Part shown: piece by piece, positions 1 to 5,174 of the stretch
Numbering within the stretch: position 1 is the stretch's first letter
Layout of the letters: every line of letters starts with the position of its first letter
Source of the DNA: Victivallales bacterium
Lineage (GTDB): Bacteria; Verrucomicrobiota; Lentisphaeria; Oligosphaerales; Lenti-02
Reading direction: 5' to 3'
Assembly: GCA_018648945.1 (NCBI GenBank)
Contig: JABGQJ010000572.1
Coordinates: forward strand, 1-5,174
Length of the DNA stretch: 5,174 bases
Made by a program: the position numbers and the translations under genes
The notes under the pieces: model-generated
What the model saw: the letters and a program-made list of their open reading frames with translations, nothing else
Told to the model about the DNA's origin: nothing
The model's database searches: none

Positions 1-1255
1 GGTGGAACAACTGCTCCAGGCCGGTCTGCGAGTACCAGGCGTATTTCCACTCCCCATCCACGATCCAGTGGTTCGAGAGCTTCCCCGAGGCATGCTCGCC
101 GTGGACATAGTCGCGCCATTCCGGGGCCTCGCCTCGGCAGAAGGGAAGTACGCTGCGCCCCTCGATGCTCTCGGGGAGAGGCACATCGGCCACATCGCAG
201 AGCGTGGGTAGCACGTCCCGCAGTTCGACCGGTGCATCCACGCTGGTTCCCGACTGCATGCCCCACGAGCGGGGGAAGCGAATGAAGAAGGGGATGCGGG
301 CGGAGCCCTCGTAGGGCAATGCCTTGGCGACGAATCCGTGGTCGTAGAGCATATCGCCGTGGTCGGCGCAGAACAGCACACAGGTATCTTCCTGGCAGCC
401 GGCTTCGTGGAGAGTCTGGGTGAGTCGGTTCAGCTGATGGTCGATGAAGGTAATCTGTGCGTAGTAGGCCCGACGGGCTCGGTCCACCTGCCATTCACCC
501 CGCGGCACGGGACTGTCCAGTCCGCGCCCACCCTCGGCGAACTCCTTGTTCCACTCGCCGTGGGGCAGTGGCGGCAGCGTCCTGTTCTCGTAGACGTGCA
601 GGTAGTCCCGCGGCGGATCCAGTGGCGGATGGGGGCGATGGTAGGAAAGGAAGAGGAAGAATGGGCAACTCGGATCGCGCCGCCGCAGGAAATCGCTCGC
701 CTGGGTGGTGACCCAGGCGCTGGGATGGTCCAGGTCGTCGTAGATCCAGGGCCGGACCACATAGCCGTTGCAGCCGAGGCCAGTGTCCGCGTAGTCGGCA
801 TTGGGGCCGTGTTTGGCTCGGAGGTAGGGCAAATAGTCGTCCACCATCTCGAAACGCGGATTGTGCTTCCGCGCGTTGTGGAGGTAGCCATCGTGGAGCA
901 CGACGTTGTGGAATCCCAGCAGCGCACGCTCGGGGAACACATGCATCTTGCCCACGGCCTGGGTGTGGTAGCCAGCTTGCGCGAGGAGTCCGGCCAGGGT
1001 GGTCTTGTAGGTCCAGGGCACGCGGTCCTGATAGCCCACCCGACCATGCGTGGCCTGGCGCAGGCCGGTGTGCATCGCCGCCCGGGCAGCGATGCAGGAT
1101 GGCACCCCGGAATAGGCACGCGAGAAGTTCACGCCCTCGGCAGCCAGACGGTCCAGATGGGGTGTTTCCACCGTCGGATGGCCGGTGAAGCCGAGGCAAT
1201 CCCCCCGCCACTGGTCCACATTCACGAGCACGATATTGGGGCGCTTCGGCTTCAT
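1..1255 (-). CDS. Cysteine-type (S1 family) sulfatase, C-terminus cut by window edge
   Basis: Predicted sulfate-ester hydrolase of the alkaline phosphatase superfamily. I translated 418 residues from the ATG at 1255. The N-terminus reads NIVLVNVDQWRGD, with Asp14-Gln15 as likely metal ligands, as in choline-sulfatase or phosphonate-monoesterase-like members rather than the Asp-Asp of classical arylsulfatases. Cys54 lies in C-I-A-A-R, matching C-x-[PA]-x-R, the site converted to formylglycine. Further family landmarks are GKMH (Lys103, His105), YHRPHPP (His206, His209), ADHGD (Asp298, His299 metal ligands) and Lys311 before PYEGSARIPFF. The visible end, around GLEQLF, resembles the TGEEQLFDL region near the C-terminus of relatives, so perhaps 40-100 residues are missing. 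There is no signal peptide, so a cytoplasmic enzyme on imported oligosaccharide is likely. AGGAG (minus strand, 1266-1262) lies 6 nt before the ATG and fixes the start. Substrate cannot be deduced. Confidence 0.95.
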   Translation of the reverse strand, partial: MKPKRPNIVLVNVDQWRGDCLGFTGHPTVETPHLDRLAAEGVNFSRAYSGVPSCIAARAAMHTGLRQATHGRVGYQDRVPWTYKTTLAGLLAQAGYHTQAVGKMHVFPERALLGFHNVVLHDGYLHNARKHNPRFEMVDDYLPYLRAKHGPNADYADTGLGCNGYVVRPWIYDDLDHPSAWVTTQASDFLRRRDPSCPFFLFLSYHRPHPPLDPPRDYLHVYENRTLPPLPHGEWNKEFAEGGRGLDSPVPRGEWQVDRARRAYYAQITFIDHQLNRLTQTLHEAGCQEDTCVLFCADHGDMLYDHGFVAKALPYEGSARIPFFIRFPRSWGMQSGTSVDAPVELRDVLPTLCDVADVPLPESIEGRSVLPFCRGEAPEWRDYVHGEHASGKLSNHWIVDGEWKYAWYSQTGLEQLFH

Positions 1256-1410
1256 GGGCAGCTCCTGGTTCCATGATGGCAGTGACCATACCACAGAGCA
1301 GGGAGGTAAGCAAAGCCGGCAGCCCCGTGCAAACCCCGCCGCGCGCGCTATTGTGGCCCGCTGCCCGCGTGAAGTAGATCGCGACCCAACGAAACGAGAA
1401 CGACTGGCCC
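1256..1410. other. Divergent intergenic region between sulfatase and lyase genes
   Basis: This 155-bp stretch must hold the start signals of both divergent genes. The sulfatase side has a good ribosome site (AGGAG). The lyase side has only a weak purine stretch (GAGAAC) about 10 nt before its ATG and no recognisable promoter. A strong-looking GGAGGT at 1302-1307 points along the plus strand, but no start codon sits at the right distance. I see no clear palindromic operator here. A shared regulator is plausible from the gene arrangement but not shown by sequence. Confidence 0.6.
1285..1313 (-). promoter_or_regulatory. Weak candidate promoter for the sulfatase gene
   Basis: On the minus strand TTGCTT (1313-1308) and TATGGT (1290-1285) are separated by 17 bp. 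They match 3 of 6 and 4 of 6 consensus sigma-70 bases. The predicted start would leave a leader of about 23 nt containing the AGGAG ribosome site. Spacing and position are right, but the hexamers are poor, so this is only a candidate. Confidence 0.25.
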
Positions 1411-3285
1411 ATGATCTTCGAACCTATCCCCGCTTCTCTCGTCCGTAGTCATCTCATTCCCCGGGAGCGGCTTCGCCCCTTTCCCACCGGCCGCGACCGC
1501 AGCGCCTGGCAGGAGTTGCCGGAGGACCTCCAGGCCCGGCTGATTGCGGCTGGTGAAACGGCGTTGGCGGCGCCCTGGCCCATGCTGCCCGCATCCCTTT
1601 TCCTGGAATTCGTCCGCACTGGCAACCGGAAGGTGTACGAGACCAACTGCTTCCCGCGCCGCCAGATCCTCTGCTCCCTGGTCCTGGCGGAGTGCACCGA
1701 GGGGGAAGGGCGGTTCCTGGACGCAGTCCTCGACGCCGTCTGGGCGATCTGCGAAGAGTCTTTCTGGGGTATTTCAGCCCATGTGGAGACCAGCCAGGGG
1801 AGGGGCTTGCCCGACACGGCGGCGCCCACCGTCGATCTCTTCGCTGCCGAGACCGGGGCGCTGATCGGTTGGATTGCGTATCTGCTGGGCGACCAGCTGT
1901 CCTCCCTGTCTCCCCAGATCATGCCTCGCATCCTGCGCGAGGCCAAGTGCCGCATTCTCGACCCCTGCCTCGGTCGGGATGATTTCTGGTGGATGGGCAT
2001 CGGTAGCGCCCGCTCGCTCAACAACTGGACTCCCTGGATTTGCTCGAACTGGCTCACCACCGCCTTGCTGCTGGAAGAGGATGAGGAGCGCCGGGCGCAG
2101 GCCGTGCTCAAGGCCCTCCAGTGTCTCGACAACTATCTGGCTCCCCATCCCGCCGACGGCGGCTGTGACGAGGGTCCGGGCTATTGGGGCCGGGCCGGGG
2201 CCTCCACCTTCGACTGCGCGGAGATCCTCGCCTGGGCCACCGCCGGCGAGGTCGATCTCGCCTCTCTCCCCTTGGTGCGCAACTTGGGGGCCTACATCCA
2301 CAATGTCCACATCGCTGACAACCGCTTCGTCAACTTCGCCGACGCCTCGCCTACCAGCGCCCCCGACGGTGCCCTCTGCGTTCGTTTCGGGCTGGCCACG
2401 GACAATCCCGCGTTGGTCGCGCTGGGCAGGTACTTCCAGGAACGAGCCGCACCGACCGTTCCCCGTGGCGATCTCAGTCGGGCTCTGCCGGGTCTCTTTG
2501 CCACTCCTGCCGGCTCTGGCACGGCCCCCTATCCTCGCGACGCCTGGATGCCTGATACGCAAGTGATGACGGCCCGTTGCCGCGCGGGCAGCACTGCCGG
2601 TTTCTTCGTCGCCGCCAAGGGCGGGCACAATGCGGAGAGCCACAATCACAACGACGTGGGCAACGTCGTGGTCTACCGCGATGGCCTGCCGGTTCTGGTG
2701 GATGCCGGTGTCGGCACCTATTCCGCCAAGACATTCAGTTCCCGTCGCTACGAGATTTGGACCATGCAGTCCGGGTACCACAATCTGCCCACCATCGACG
2801 GTGTTCAGCAGTACCCCGGTCGCGCCGCCGCCGCCCGCAACCTGTCGTACCACGCCGATGACGGTCACGCGGAGCTCTCGCTTGACCTGGCCGGGGCCTA
2901 CCCCGTTACCGCAGGGATCACCTCCTGGCTGCGAACGGTGACTCTGGTCCGCGACGAGTGTGTGGAGGTCCGGGACGCCTTCCAGTTCCAGCACGCCCCC
3001 GAGAGTCTGGAGTGGTCCTTCGTGAGCGCCTGCGAGCCCATCCTACGGGAGGACGGCGTCGAGCTCCTGGCTCCCGATGGCCAGGGCGGGGACGCTCCCC
3101 GGGCGAGTCGCGGCCTGCTCAGCGCTACTGGCGTGGAACTGGTTCCCACCATCGAGCCAGTGGTCCTAGGCGACTCCCGCTTGGAGGCGTCCTGGGCGGG
3201 TGGGCTGTGGCACATCCGCTTCCGCGCCTCGGTTCCCCGGGCCGTCGGCACGGTCCTCTTCCGAATCCGCCCTCGGGGTCATTGA
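1411..3285 (+). CDS. Heparinase II/III-like protein, predicted intracellular polysaccharide lyase
   Basis: Complete 624-residue protein. The N-terminal half (about 35-345) looks alpha-helical, like the toroid of heparinase II/alginate-lyase-type enzymes. The second half (about 380-620) is the beta-rich heparinase II/III C-terminal domain. Landmarks are LNNWTPW (203-209), DEGPGYWGRA (253-262) with candidate catalytic Tyr258, SHNHNDVGN (410-418), VDAG with Asp431, and YHNLPTIDG (456-464). By comparison with Pedobacter heparinase II (recalled residues His406, His408, Asp425, His464), His413, Asp431 and His457 are likely zinc ligands, with His411 nearby. The position of the catalytic histidine of heparinase II (His202) seems to fall in Asn-Asn-Trp here. 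Such enzymes cleave uronate-containing glycans by beta-elimination, but the substrate is unknown. No signal peptide is visible, so it probably acts in the cytoplasm on imported oligosaccharide. It diverges from the sulfatase gene. The ATG at 1411 is chosen because the family-like N-terminus begins there; the ribosome site is weak. Confidence 0.9.
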   Translation: MIFEPIPASLVRSHLIPRERLRPFPTGRDRSAWQELPEDLQARLIAAGETALAAPWPMLPASLFLEFVRTGNRKVYETNCFPRRQILCSLVLAECTEGEGRFLDAVLDAVWAICEESFWGISAHVETSQGRGLPDTAAPTVDLFAAETGALIGWIAYLLGDQLSSLSPQIMPRILREAKCRILDPCLGRDDFWWMGIGSARSLNNWTPWICSNWLTTALLLEEDEERRAQAVLKALQCLDNYLAPHPADGGCDEGPGYWGRAGASTFDCAEILAWATAGEVDLASLPLVRNLGAYIHNVHIADNRFVNFADASPTSAPDGALCVRFGLATDNPALVALGRYFQERAAPTVPRGDLSRALPGLFATPAGSGTAPYPRDAWMPDTQVMTARCRAGSTAGFFVAAKGGHNAESHNHNDVGNVVVYRDGLPVLVDAGVGTYSAKTFSSRRYEIWTMQSGYHNLPTIDGVQQYPGRAAAARNLSYHADDGHAELSLDLAGAYPVTAGITSWLRTVTLVRDECVEVRDAFQFQHAPESLEWSFVSACEPILREDGVELLAPDGQGGDAPRASRGLLSATGVELVPTIEPVVLGDSRLEASWAGGLWHIRFRASVPRAVGTVLFRIRPRGH

Positions 3286-3312
3286 GCTCAGACCCATACC
3301 CCGCCAACGGGG
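3276..3312 (+). terminator. Tandem small hairpins at the lyase stop codon, possible terminator
   Basis: GGGTC (3276-3280) pairs with GACCC (3291-3295) around the TGA stop and the 8-bp palindrome TGAGCTCA (3283-3290). Immediately after, CCCCG (3299-3303) pairs with CGGGG (3308-3312) across a CCAA loop. No T-tract follows, so this is not a classical intrinsic terminator. It could act as an mRNA 3'-end structure or be a chance product of GC-rich sequence. Confidence 0.3.
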
Positions 3313-3333
3313 CTGTCGCGTTCTGGAGGGTGG

Positions 3334-3396
3334 CACCGTCCCAGGTGAAGGGGCGCCTGCGGGCGAGTTCTCCAGGGACGGTGTAACCCCGGTCCC
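3334..3396 (+). other. 9-bp inverted repeat with a competing alternative stem
   Basis: CACCGTCCC (3334-3342) is perfectly complementary to GGGACGGTG (3375-3383). Inside, AGGTG (3343-3347) can pair with CGCCT (3354-3358) using one G-U pair. The same GGGAC at 3375-3379 is also complementary to GTCCC at 3392-3396, with a small GGT/ACC stem inside. The two folds are mutually exclusive. Such switching is typical of regulatory leaders, but no downstream T-tract or gene start shows what would be controlled. Confidence 0.4.
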
Positions 3397-3505
3397 GTGC
3401 CCTCATGTGCGCGACGTAGCCCTGCACCGCTAGGTGCCTTGTATTCGGCCTGCGTGGCTCGATATTACCATGTGCAGGTGTTGATGCTGTCCACGCGGGC
3501 TGGCC

Positions 3506-3537
3506 GATTCGGGGTAGGGATGGTACGCCTCCGAATC
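3506..3537 (+). other. Hairpin with perfect 7-bp stem
   Basis: GATTCGG (3506-3512) is complementary to CCGAATC (3531-3537), with an 18-nt loop that can form an inner GTA/TAC pairing (3514-3516 with 3524-3526). GTGCAG (3472-3477) and CTGCAC (3562-3567) could pair outside it, giving a nested structure. The function is unknown. Confidence 0.4.
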
Positions 3538-3569
3538 ATAGCTGGCATGGATGGAAGGTATCTGCACCC

Positions 3570-3591
3570 CGTGAGATGGGAACGTCTCACG
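3570..3591 (+). other. RNA-type hairpin with GNRA (GGAA) tetraloop
   Basis: CGTGAGATG (3570-3578) pairs with CGTCTCACG (3583-3591), nine pairs with one U-G wobble, closed by GGAA (3579-3582), a GNRA-class loop. On the opposite strand the wobble becomes an A-C mismatch and the loop is not GNRA. If functional, the RNA would therefore be read from the plus strand. It lies just after the other hairpins, which suggests one structured transcript, but no known RNA family is recognised. Confidence 0.45.
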
Positions 3592-3634
3592 TATAGCATG
3601 TTGGAATTGTCTTCGTGGCGCGTCGCTGCCCATT

Positions 3635-3648
3635 TGTTCGCTCGAACA
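3635..3648. promoter_or_regulatory. LexA-like SOS operator (TGTTC-N4-GAACA)
   Basis: TGTTC (3635-3639), GCTC, then GAACA (3644-3648) form a 14-bp palindrome identical in all ten defined positions to the LexA-binding consensus I recall for Verrucomicrobia. The inner bases extend the symmetry to TGTTCG/CGAACA. It lies 119 bp before the pilM-like ATG. No good sigma-70 hexamers flank it, though TTGTTC at 3634-3639 overlaps it as a poor -35. The match is exact, but LexA binding and the controlled gene are inferred. Confidence 0.5.
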
Positions 3649-3722
3649 GTAGTTGGCAGTCCCGCCACTCCTTCGAATGCCCTGAGCTTTTGGGAGACCG
3701 TGAGCGACGACAACGGGATAGA

Positions 3723-3739
3723 CAGAGGCCCTCCCTCTG
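3723..3739 (+). other. Small hairpin before the pilM-like gene
   Basis: CAGAGG (3723-3728) pairs with CCTCTG (3734-3739) over a 5-nt loop, ending 27 nt before the ATG at 3767. No T-tract follows. It might shape the leader of the pilM-like mRNA, or be chance. Confidence 0.25.
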
Positions 3740-3766
3740 GTTGAGCAATCCCGGACCACGCACACT

Positions 3767-4804
3767 ATGGCTGCCGACTCGCCCAATACCACTGGAATCA
3801 GTTCGCTCTGGCGATCCCGCCGGAAGGGCGGCTCCGACATCGCGCAGGCGGCTGACGAGGCCGGTGAAGCGGTTGGGCTCTACCTTACGGGGCAACAGGC
3901 GTTCCTGGCTCGGGTTCGTTCGTCCCGGAACCGCTTTCCCGTCGTCTCCGAGCACCTTGCCGTTACCCTCGATCCGCAACCGGACCAAGCTGCCGAGGAG
4001 CTGCGCGACCATCTGCGCATGATGGGGGGAGGGCGCATGCCGCGCCGTCTCTGGACCTGCCTCCAATCCCCCGGCATGGTGCTCCAGGCATTGCGCGTGC
4101 CGCAGGTCCGTGCGTCCGCCATGGCCTCCGCCGCCTTCTGGACCCTGAAGAAGGAACGCAACCTCGAGACCGAGGACACGGTGTTCGACATCGAGCGCCT
4201 ACGCACGGTGGATGAGGATGGCGTGACCCGGAACGAGCTCCTTGCGGTCGCCGTGCCCAAGGACGAGCTGGCCGAGCACCAGCAGCTCATCGCGGCGATG
4301 GGAACCGAGACAGCGGGGATTTGCCCACCCGTGTTCGCCTTCCGCAACTACCTTCGCCTGGGGTACCCCGAGCTGAGTCGCCGTCCCTGCGCCGTGCTCT
4401 TTGTCAACGATGCCAGTTCCGATGTGTTCGTCTTCCAGGCCGGGCAGGTTCTCGCGGTGCGGACCTTGCGCACGGGCTTGGACAGCCTCCGCGATACCAT
4501 CGCCCAGACTCTCGACATCGATGCCGGCGACCCCCGCGCCGATGCGTGCCTCGAATTGCTGGCCGGGGAAGCGGTGGACGTGTCAGTGTTCGGCGACGAT
4601 GCCCCGCCCAGCGCCGAGGATGTGTTCTCCTGGGGCCGCCCGGTGGCCCGGCGGCTTGCCCGCAATATCCAGCGTACCCTCCATGCCTTCGAGGACACCC
4701 TCGAGGGCAGTGAGGCGGCTAGATGCCCTCGGCGCAAGTCCCTCCCTCCTCGGTCGCTACTCGCCCTTGCTCGCCCTCGCTTGTTCCGCCTTGAGCTTGC
4801 ATAG
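3767..4804 (+). CDS. PilM-like type IV pilus/secretion protein with aberrant C-terminus
   Basis: 345 codons, resembling PilM, the cytoplasmic actin-fold protein that links PilN/PilO to the pilus motor. Resemblance is distant and by pattern: an N-terminal strand pair (VGLYLTGQQAFLARV, 36-50), a central PilM-like block (about 95-175), CAVLFVNDASSDVFVF with GQVLAVRTLRTG (208-237), which corresponds to the second nucleotide-binding lobe, then DSLRDTIAQTLDI (239-251) and a helix LARNIQRTLHAFEDTLEG (297-314). In PilM the SGG-containing strand and last helices should follow. Here residues 318-345 become an Arg/Pro/Leu-rich stretch with weaker codon bias, running 48 bp antisense into the next gene. 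The gene therefore looks 3'-truncated and may be non-functional. There is no ribosome site before the ATG, but an in-frame stop at 3719 leaves no better start. No pilN or pilO is visible. GspL-like or another actin-fold protein is the alternative. Confidence 0.65.
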   Translation: MAADSPNTTGISSLWRSRRKGGSDIAQAADEAGEAVGLYLTGQQAFLARVRSSRNRFPVVSEHLAVTLDPQPDQAAEELRDHLRMMGGGRMPRRLWTCLQSPGMVLQALRVPQVRASAMASAAFWTLKKERNLETEDTVFDIERLRTVDEDGVTRNELLAVAVPKDELAEHQQLIAAMGTETAGICPPVFAFRNYLRLGYPELSRRPCAVLFVNDASSDVFVFQAGQVLAVRTLRTGLDSLRDTIAQTLDIDAGDPRADACLELLAGEAVDVSVFGDDAPPSAEDVFSWGRPVARRLARNIQRTLHAFEDTLEGSEAARCPRRKSLPPRSLLALARPRLFRLELA

Positions 4805-5068
4805 CTCTATCGCGAGGGAGGTCCACGCCCGGTTCAGCTCGCGGTACCTCTTGTAGGCGTCCAGCTGCTGACGGACCATGGGCACCATTTCCTCGCGGAC
4901 ATACTCGGTGTGCGCCTGGCCGTCGTGCCAGTAGCTGAGCTGGTGGTAGAGAGTGCCTCTGGCTCGCTTCTGCCTGCTCAGCGATCCCGGTCGCATCTCG
5001 CCGATGGCCAGGATTTGGCGCTTGACCGCCTCGATTCTGTTCTCGATGGACTTGGTTTTCCGGCTCAT
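4757..5068 (-). CDS. DUF6788-type small protein, mobile-element associated
   Basis: 103 residues. It has an N-terminal helix (IENRIEAVKRQILAIGEM, 8-25), then RPGSLSRQ (26-33), YHQLSYWHDGQAHTEYV (41-57), then helices (about 60-98) with VRQQLDAYKRYREL and a final Lys/Ala/Glu-rich coil. The blocks RPGSL, YxQLSY and TEYV followed by YKRYREL are those I recall for DUF6788 proteins, which often neighbour transposases and occur in many copies in some genomes. Their function is unknown. The variant lacks the cysteine cluster (CxKxxCxC) found in other members. Codon use is less strongly GC-biased than in the sulfatase and lyase genes. The ATG at 5068 is supported by a consensus promoter directly upstream; no Shine-Dalgarno sequence exists, so translation would be leaderless. 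It converges on and overlaps the pilM-like reading frame. Confidence 0.75.
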   Translation of the reverse strand: MSRKTKSIENRIEAVKRQILAIGEMRPGSLSRQKRARGTLYHQLSYWHDGQAHTEYVREEMVPMVRQQLDAYKRYRELNRAWTSLAIELCKLKAEQARASKGE

Positions 5069-5093
5069 GTTGTATTATATTACAGCTACAACA
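5068..5093. repeat. Inverted repeat overlapping the promoter, possible operator
   Basis: TGTTGTA (5068-5074) and TACAACA (5087-5093) are perfect 7-bp inverted repeats with a 12-bp spacer. They cover the -10 element, the start codon edge and much of the -10/-35 spacer. A repressor bound here would block the promoter. A terminal repeat or chance symmetry around AT-rich promoter bases is also possible. Confidence 0.4.
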
Positions 5094-5102
5094 CGATGTC
5101 AA
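5074..5102 (-). promoter_or_regulatory. Perfect-consensus sigma-70 promoter for the DUF6788-type gene
   Basis: On the minus strand TTGACA (5102-5097) and TATAAT (5079-5074) match all 12 consensus bases with the optimal 17-bp spacer. Only five bases separate the -10 element from the ATG at 5068, so transcription should begin at or within a base or two of the A of the start codon. This is the only AT-rich island in a GC-rich neighbourhood. Confidence 0.85.
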
Positions 5103-5174
5103 ATCCAGGGCGAGTGATCCCCATGATGCCAGTCTCCGAGGGAAGCCGGTCCTTTTCCCCCCTTGGCCCTGTGT
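5103..5174. other. Right flank upstream of the DUF6788-type gene, no gene seen
   Basis: These 72 bp show no supported gene start or end on either strand and no recognisable continuation of the pilM-like protein in any plus-strand frame. CCGAGGG at 5136-5142 is the reverse complement of CCCTCGG at 4726-4732 near the aberrant pilM junction. This is a possible, weak hint of element ends. Confidence 0.4.

Larger units (their letters stand above)
3286..3766. other. 481-bp gene-free region rich in inverted repeats
   Basis: No reading frame here has the codon bias of the flanking genes: frames that stay open use many rare-looking codons (ATA, AGA, AGG, GTA) and lack ribosome sites. The part from about 3440 to 3720 is visibly less GC-rich than the coding DNA. 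It holds several inverted repeats listed separately. Further weaker ones are GCACC/GGTGC around a GCTA loop (3424-3437), and GTGCAG (3472-3477) with CTGCAC (3562-3567), which would enclose the 3506-3537 hairpin as a closing stem. No tRNA, rRNA, CRISPR or riboswitch class I know is recognisable. Confidence 0.6.

Noticed and set aside
338..1276. Long plus-strand open frame opposite the sulfatase
   Set aside because: It is the complement of a gene with unmistakable sulfatase motifs; long antisense frames are expected in GC-rich DNA.
1302..1377. Strong Shine-Dalgarno-like GGAGGT followed by a 16-codon GTG frame (1327-1377)
   Set aside because: The spacing from GGAGGT to GTG is 19 nt, too long for initiation, and the peptide has no support.
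1774..2994. 406-codon minus-strand open frame opposite the lyase gene
   Set aside because: It mirrors the strongly biased lyase gene and its protein is Gly/Val/Arg-rich without any domain pattern.
3397..3744. Plus-strand open frame of about 115 codons ending 22 nt before the pilM-like gene, with an inner ATG at 3484 behind an AGGTG
   Set aside because: Third positions are only about half G/C, unlike the strong bias of the real genes; rare codons are frequent, no ribosome site precedes the outer start, and the protein resembles nothing I know.
3286..3766. Possible c-di-GMP riboswitch before a pilus gene, tRNA-like fragment, or group II intron start (GTGCG at 3407-3411)
   Set aside because: The conserved GEMM core, a cloverleaf with T-loop, and an intron domain V are all absent, so no known RNA class can be assigned.
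3430..3840. Minus-strand open frame of 136 codons antisense to the pilM-like start
   Set aside because: It covers the hairpin-rich region and the start of a better supported gene; composition is rich in His, Ser and Gln with no recognisable motif and no ribosome site.

Overview
The window is GC-rich bacterial DNA whose real genes favour G or C at the third codon position. It carries an S1-type sulfatase diverging from a heparinase II/III-fold protein, a PilM-like pilus gene with an aberrant 3' end, and a small DUF6788-type gene of the kind seen with mobile elements. Many sulfatases and heparinase-fold proteins are typical of the PVC group (Verrucomicrobiota, Kiritimatiellota, Lentisphaerota, Planctomycetota). 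A 14-bp palindrome at 3635-3648 fits the LexA-binding consensus reported for Verrucomicrobia, TGTTC-N4-GAACA. Together these suggest a PVC bacterium, but this is inference and no marker gene is present.

Layout. Bases 1-1255 (minus) encode the first 418 residues of a cysteine-type sulfatase that runs off the left edge. A 155-bp divergent intergenic region follows. Bases 1411-3285 (plus) encode a complete 624-residue heparinase II/III-like protein with a conserved predicted metal site. Neither protein shows a signal peptide, so both look cytoplasmic. The likely joint role is intracellular breakdown of an imported sulfated, uronate-containing oligosaccharide.

Bases 3286-3766 (481 bp) contain no convincing gene. 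They are rich in inverted repeats: two small hairpins at the lyase stop codon, a 9-bp inverted repeat with a competing alternative stem, a 7-bp-stem hairpin, a 9-bp RNA-type hairpin capped by a GNRA tetraloop, and the LexA-like palindrome. This is the most unexplained part of the window.

Bases 3767-4804 (plus) encode a PilM-like actin-fold protein. Its sequence looks ordinary to about residue 317 and then becomes an Arg/Pro/Leu-rich tail that runs antisense into the next gene. Bases 4757-5068 (minus) encode a 103-residue DUF6788-type protein. Its promoter is a perfect sigma-70 consensus (TTGACA, 17 bp, TATAAT) placed so close to the ATG that the mRNA should be leaderless. The simplest reading is that a small mobile or horizontally acquired unit has replaced or interrupted the 3' end of the pilM-like gene. 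The proof would lie right of the window.
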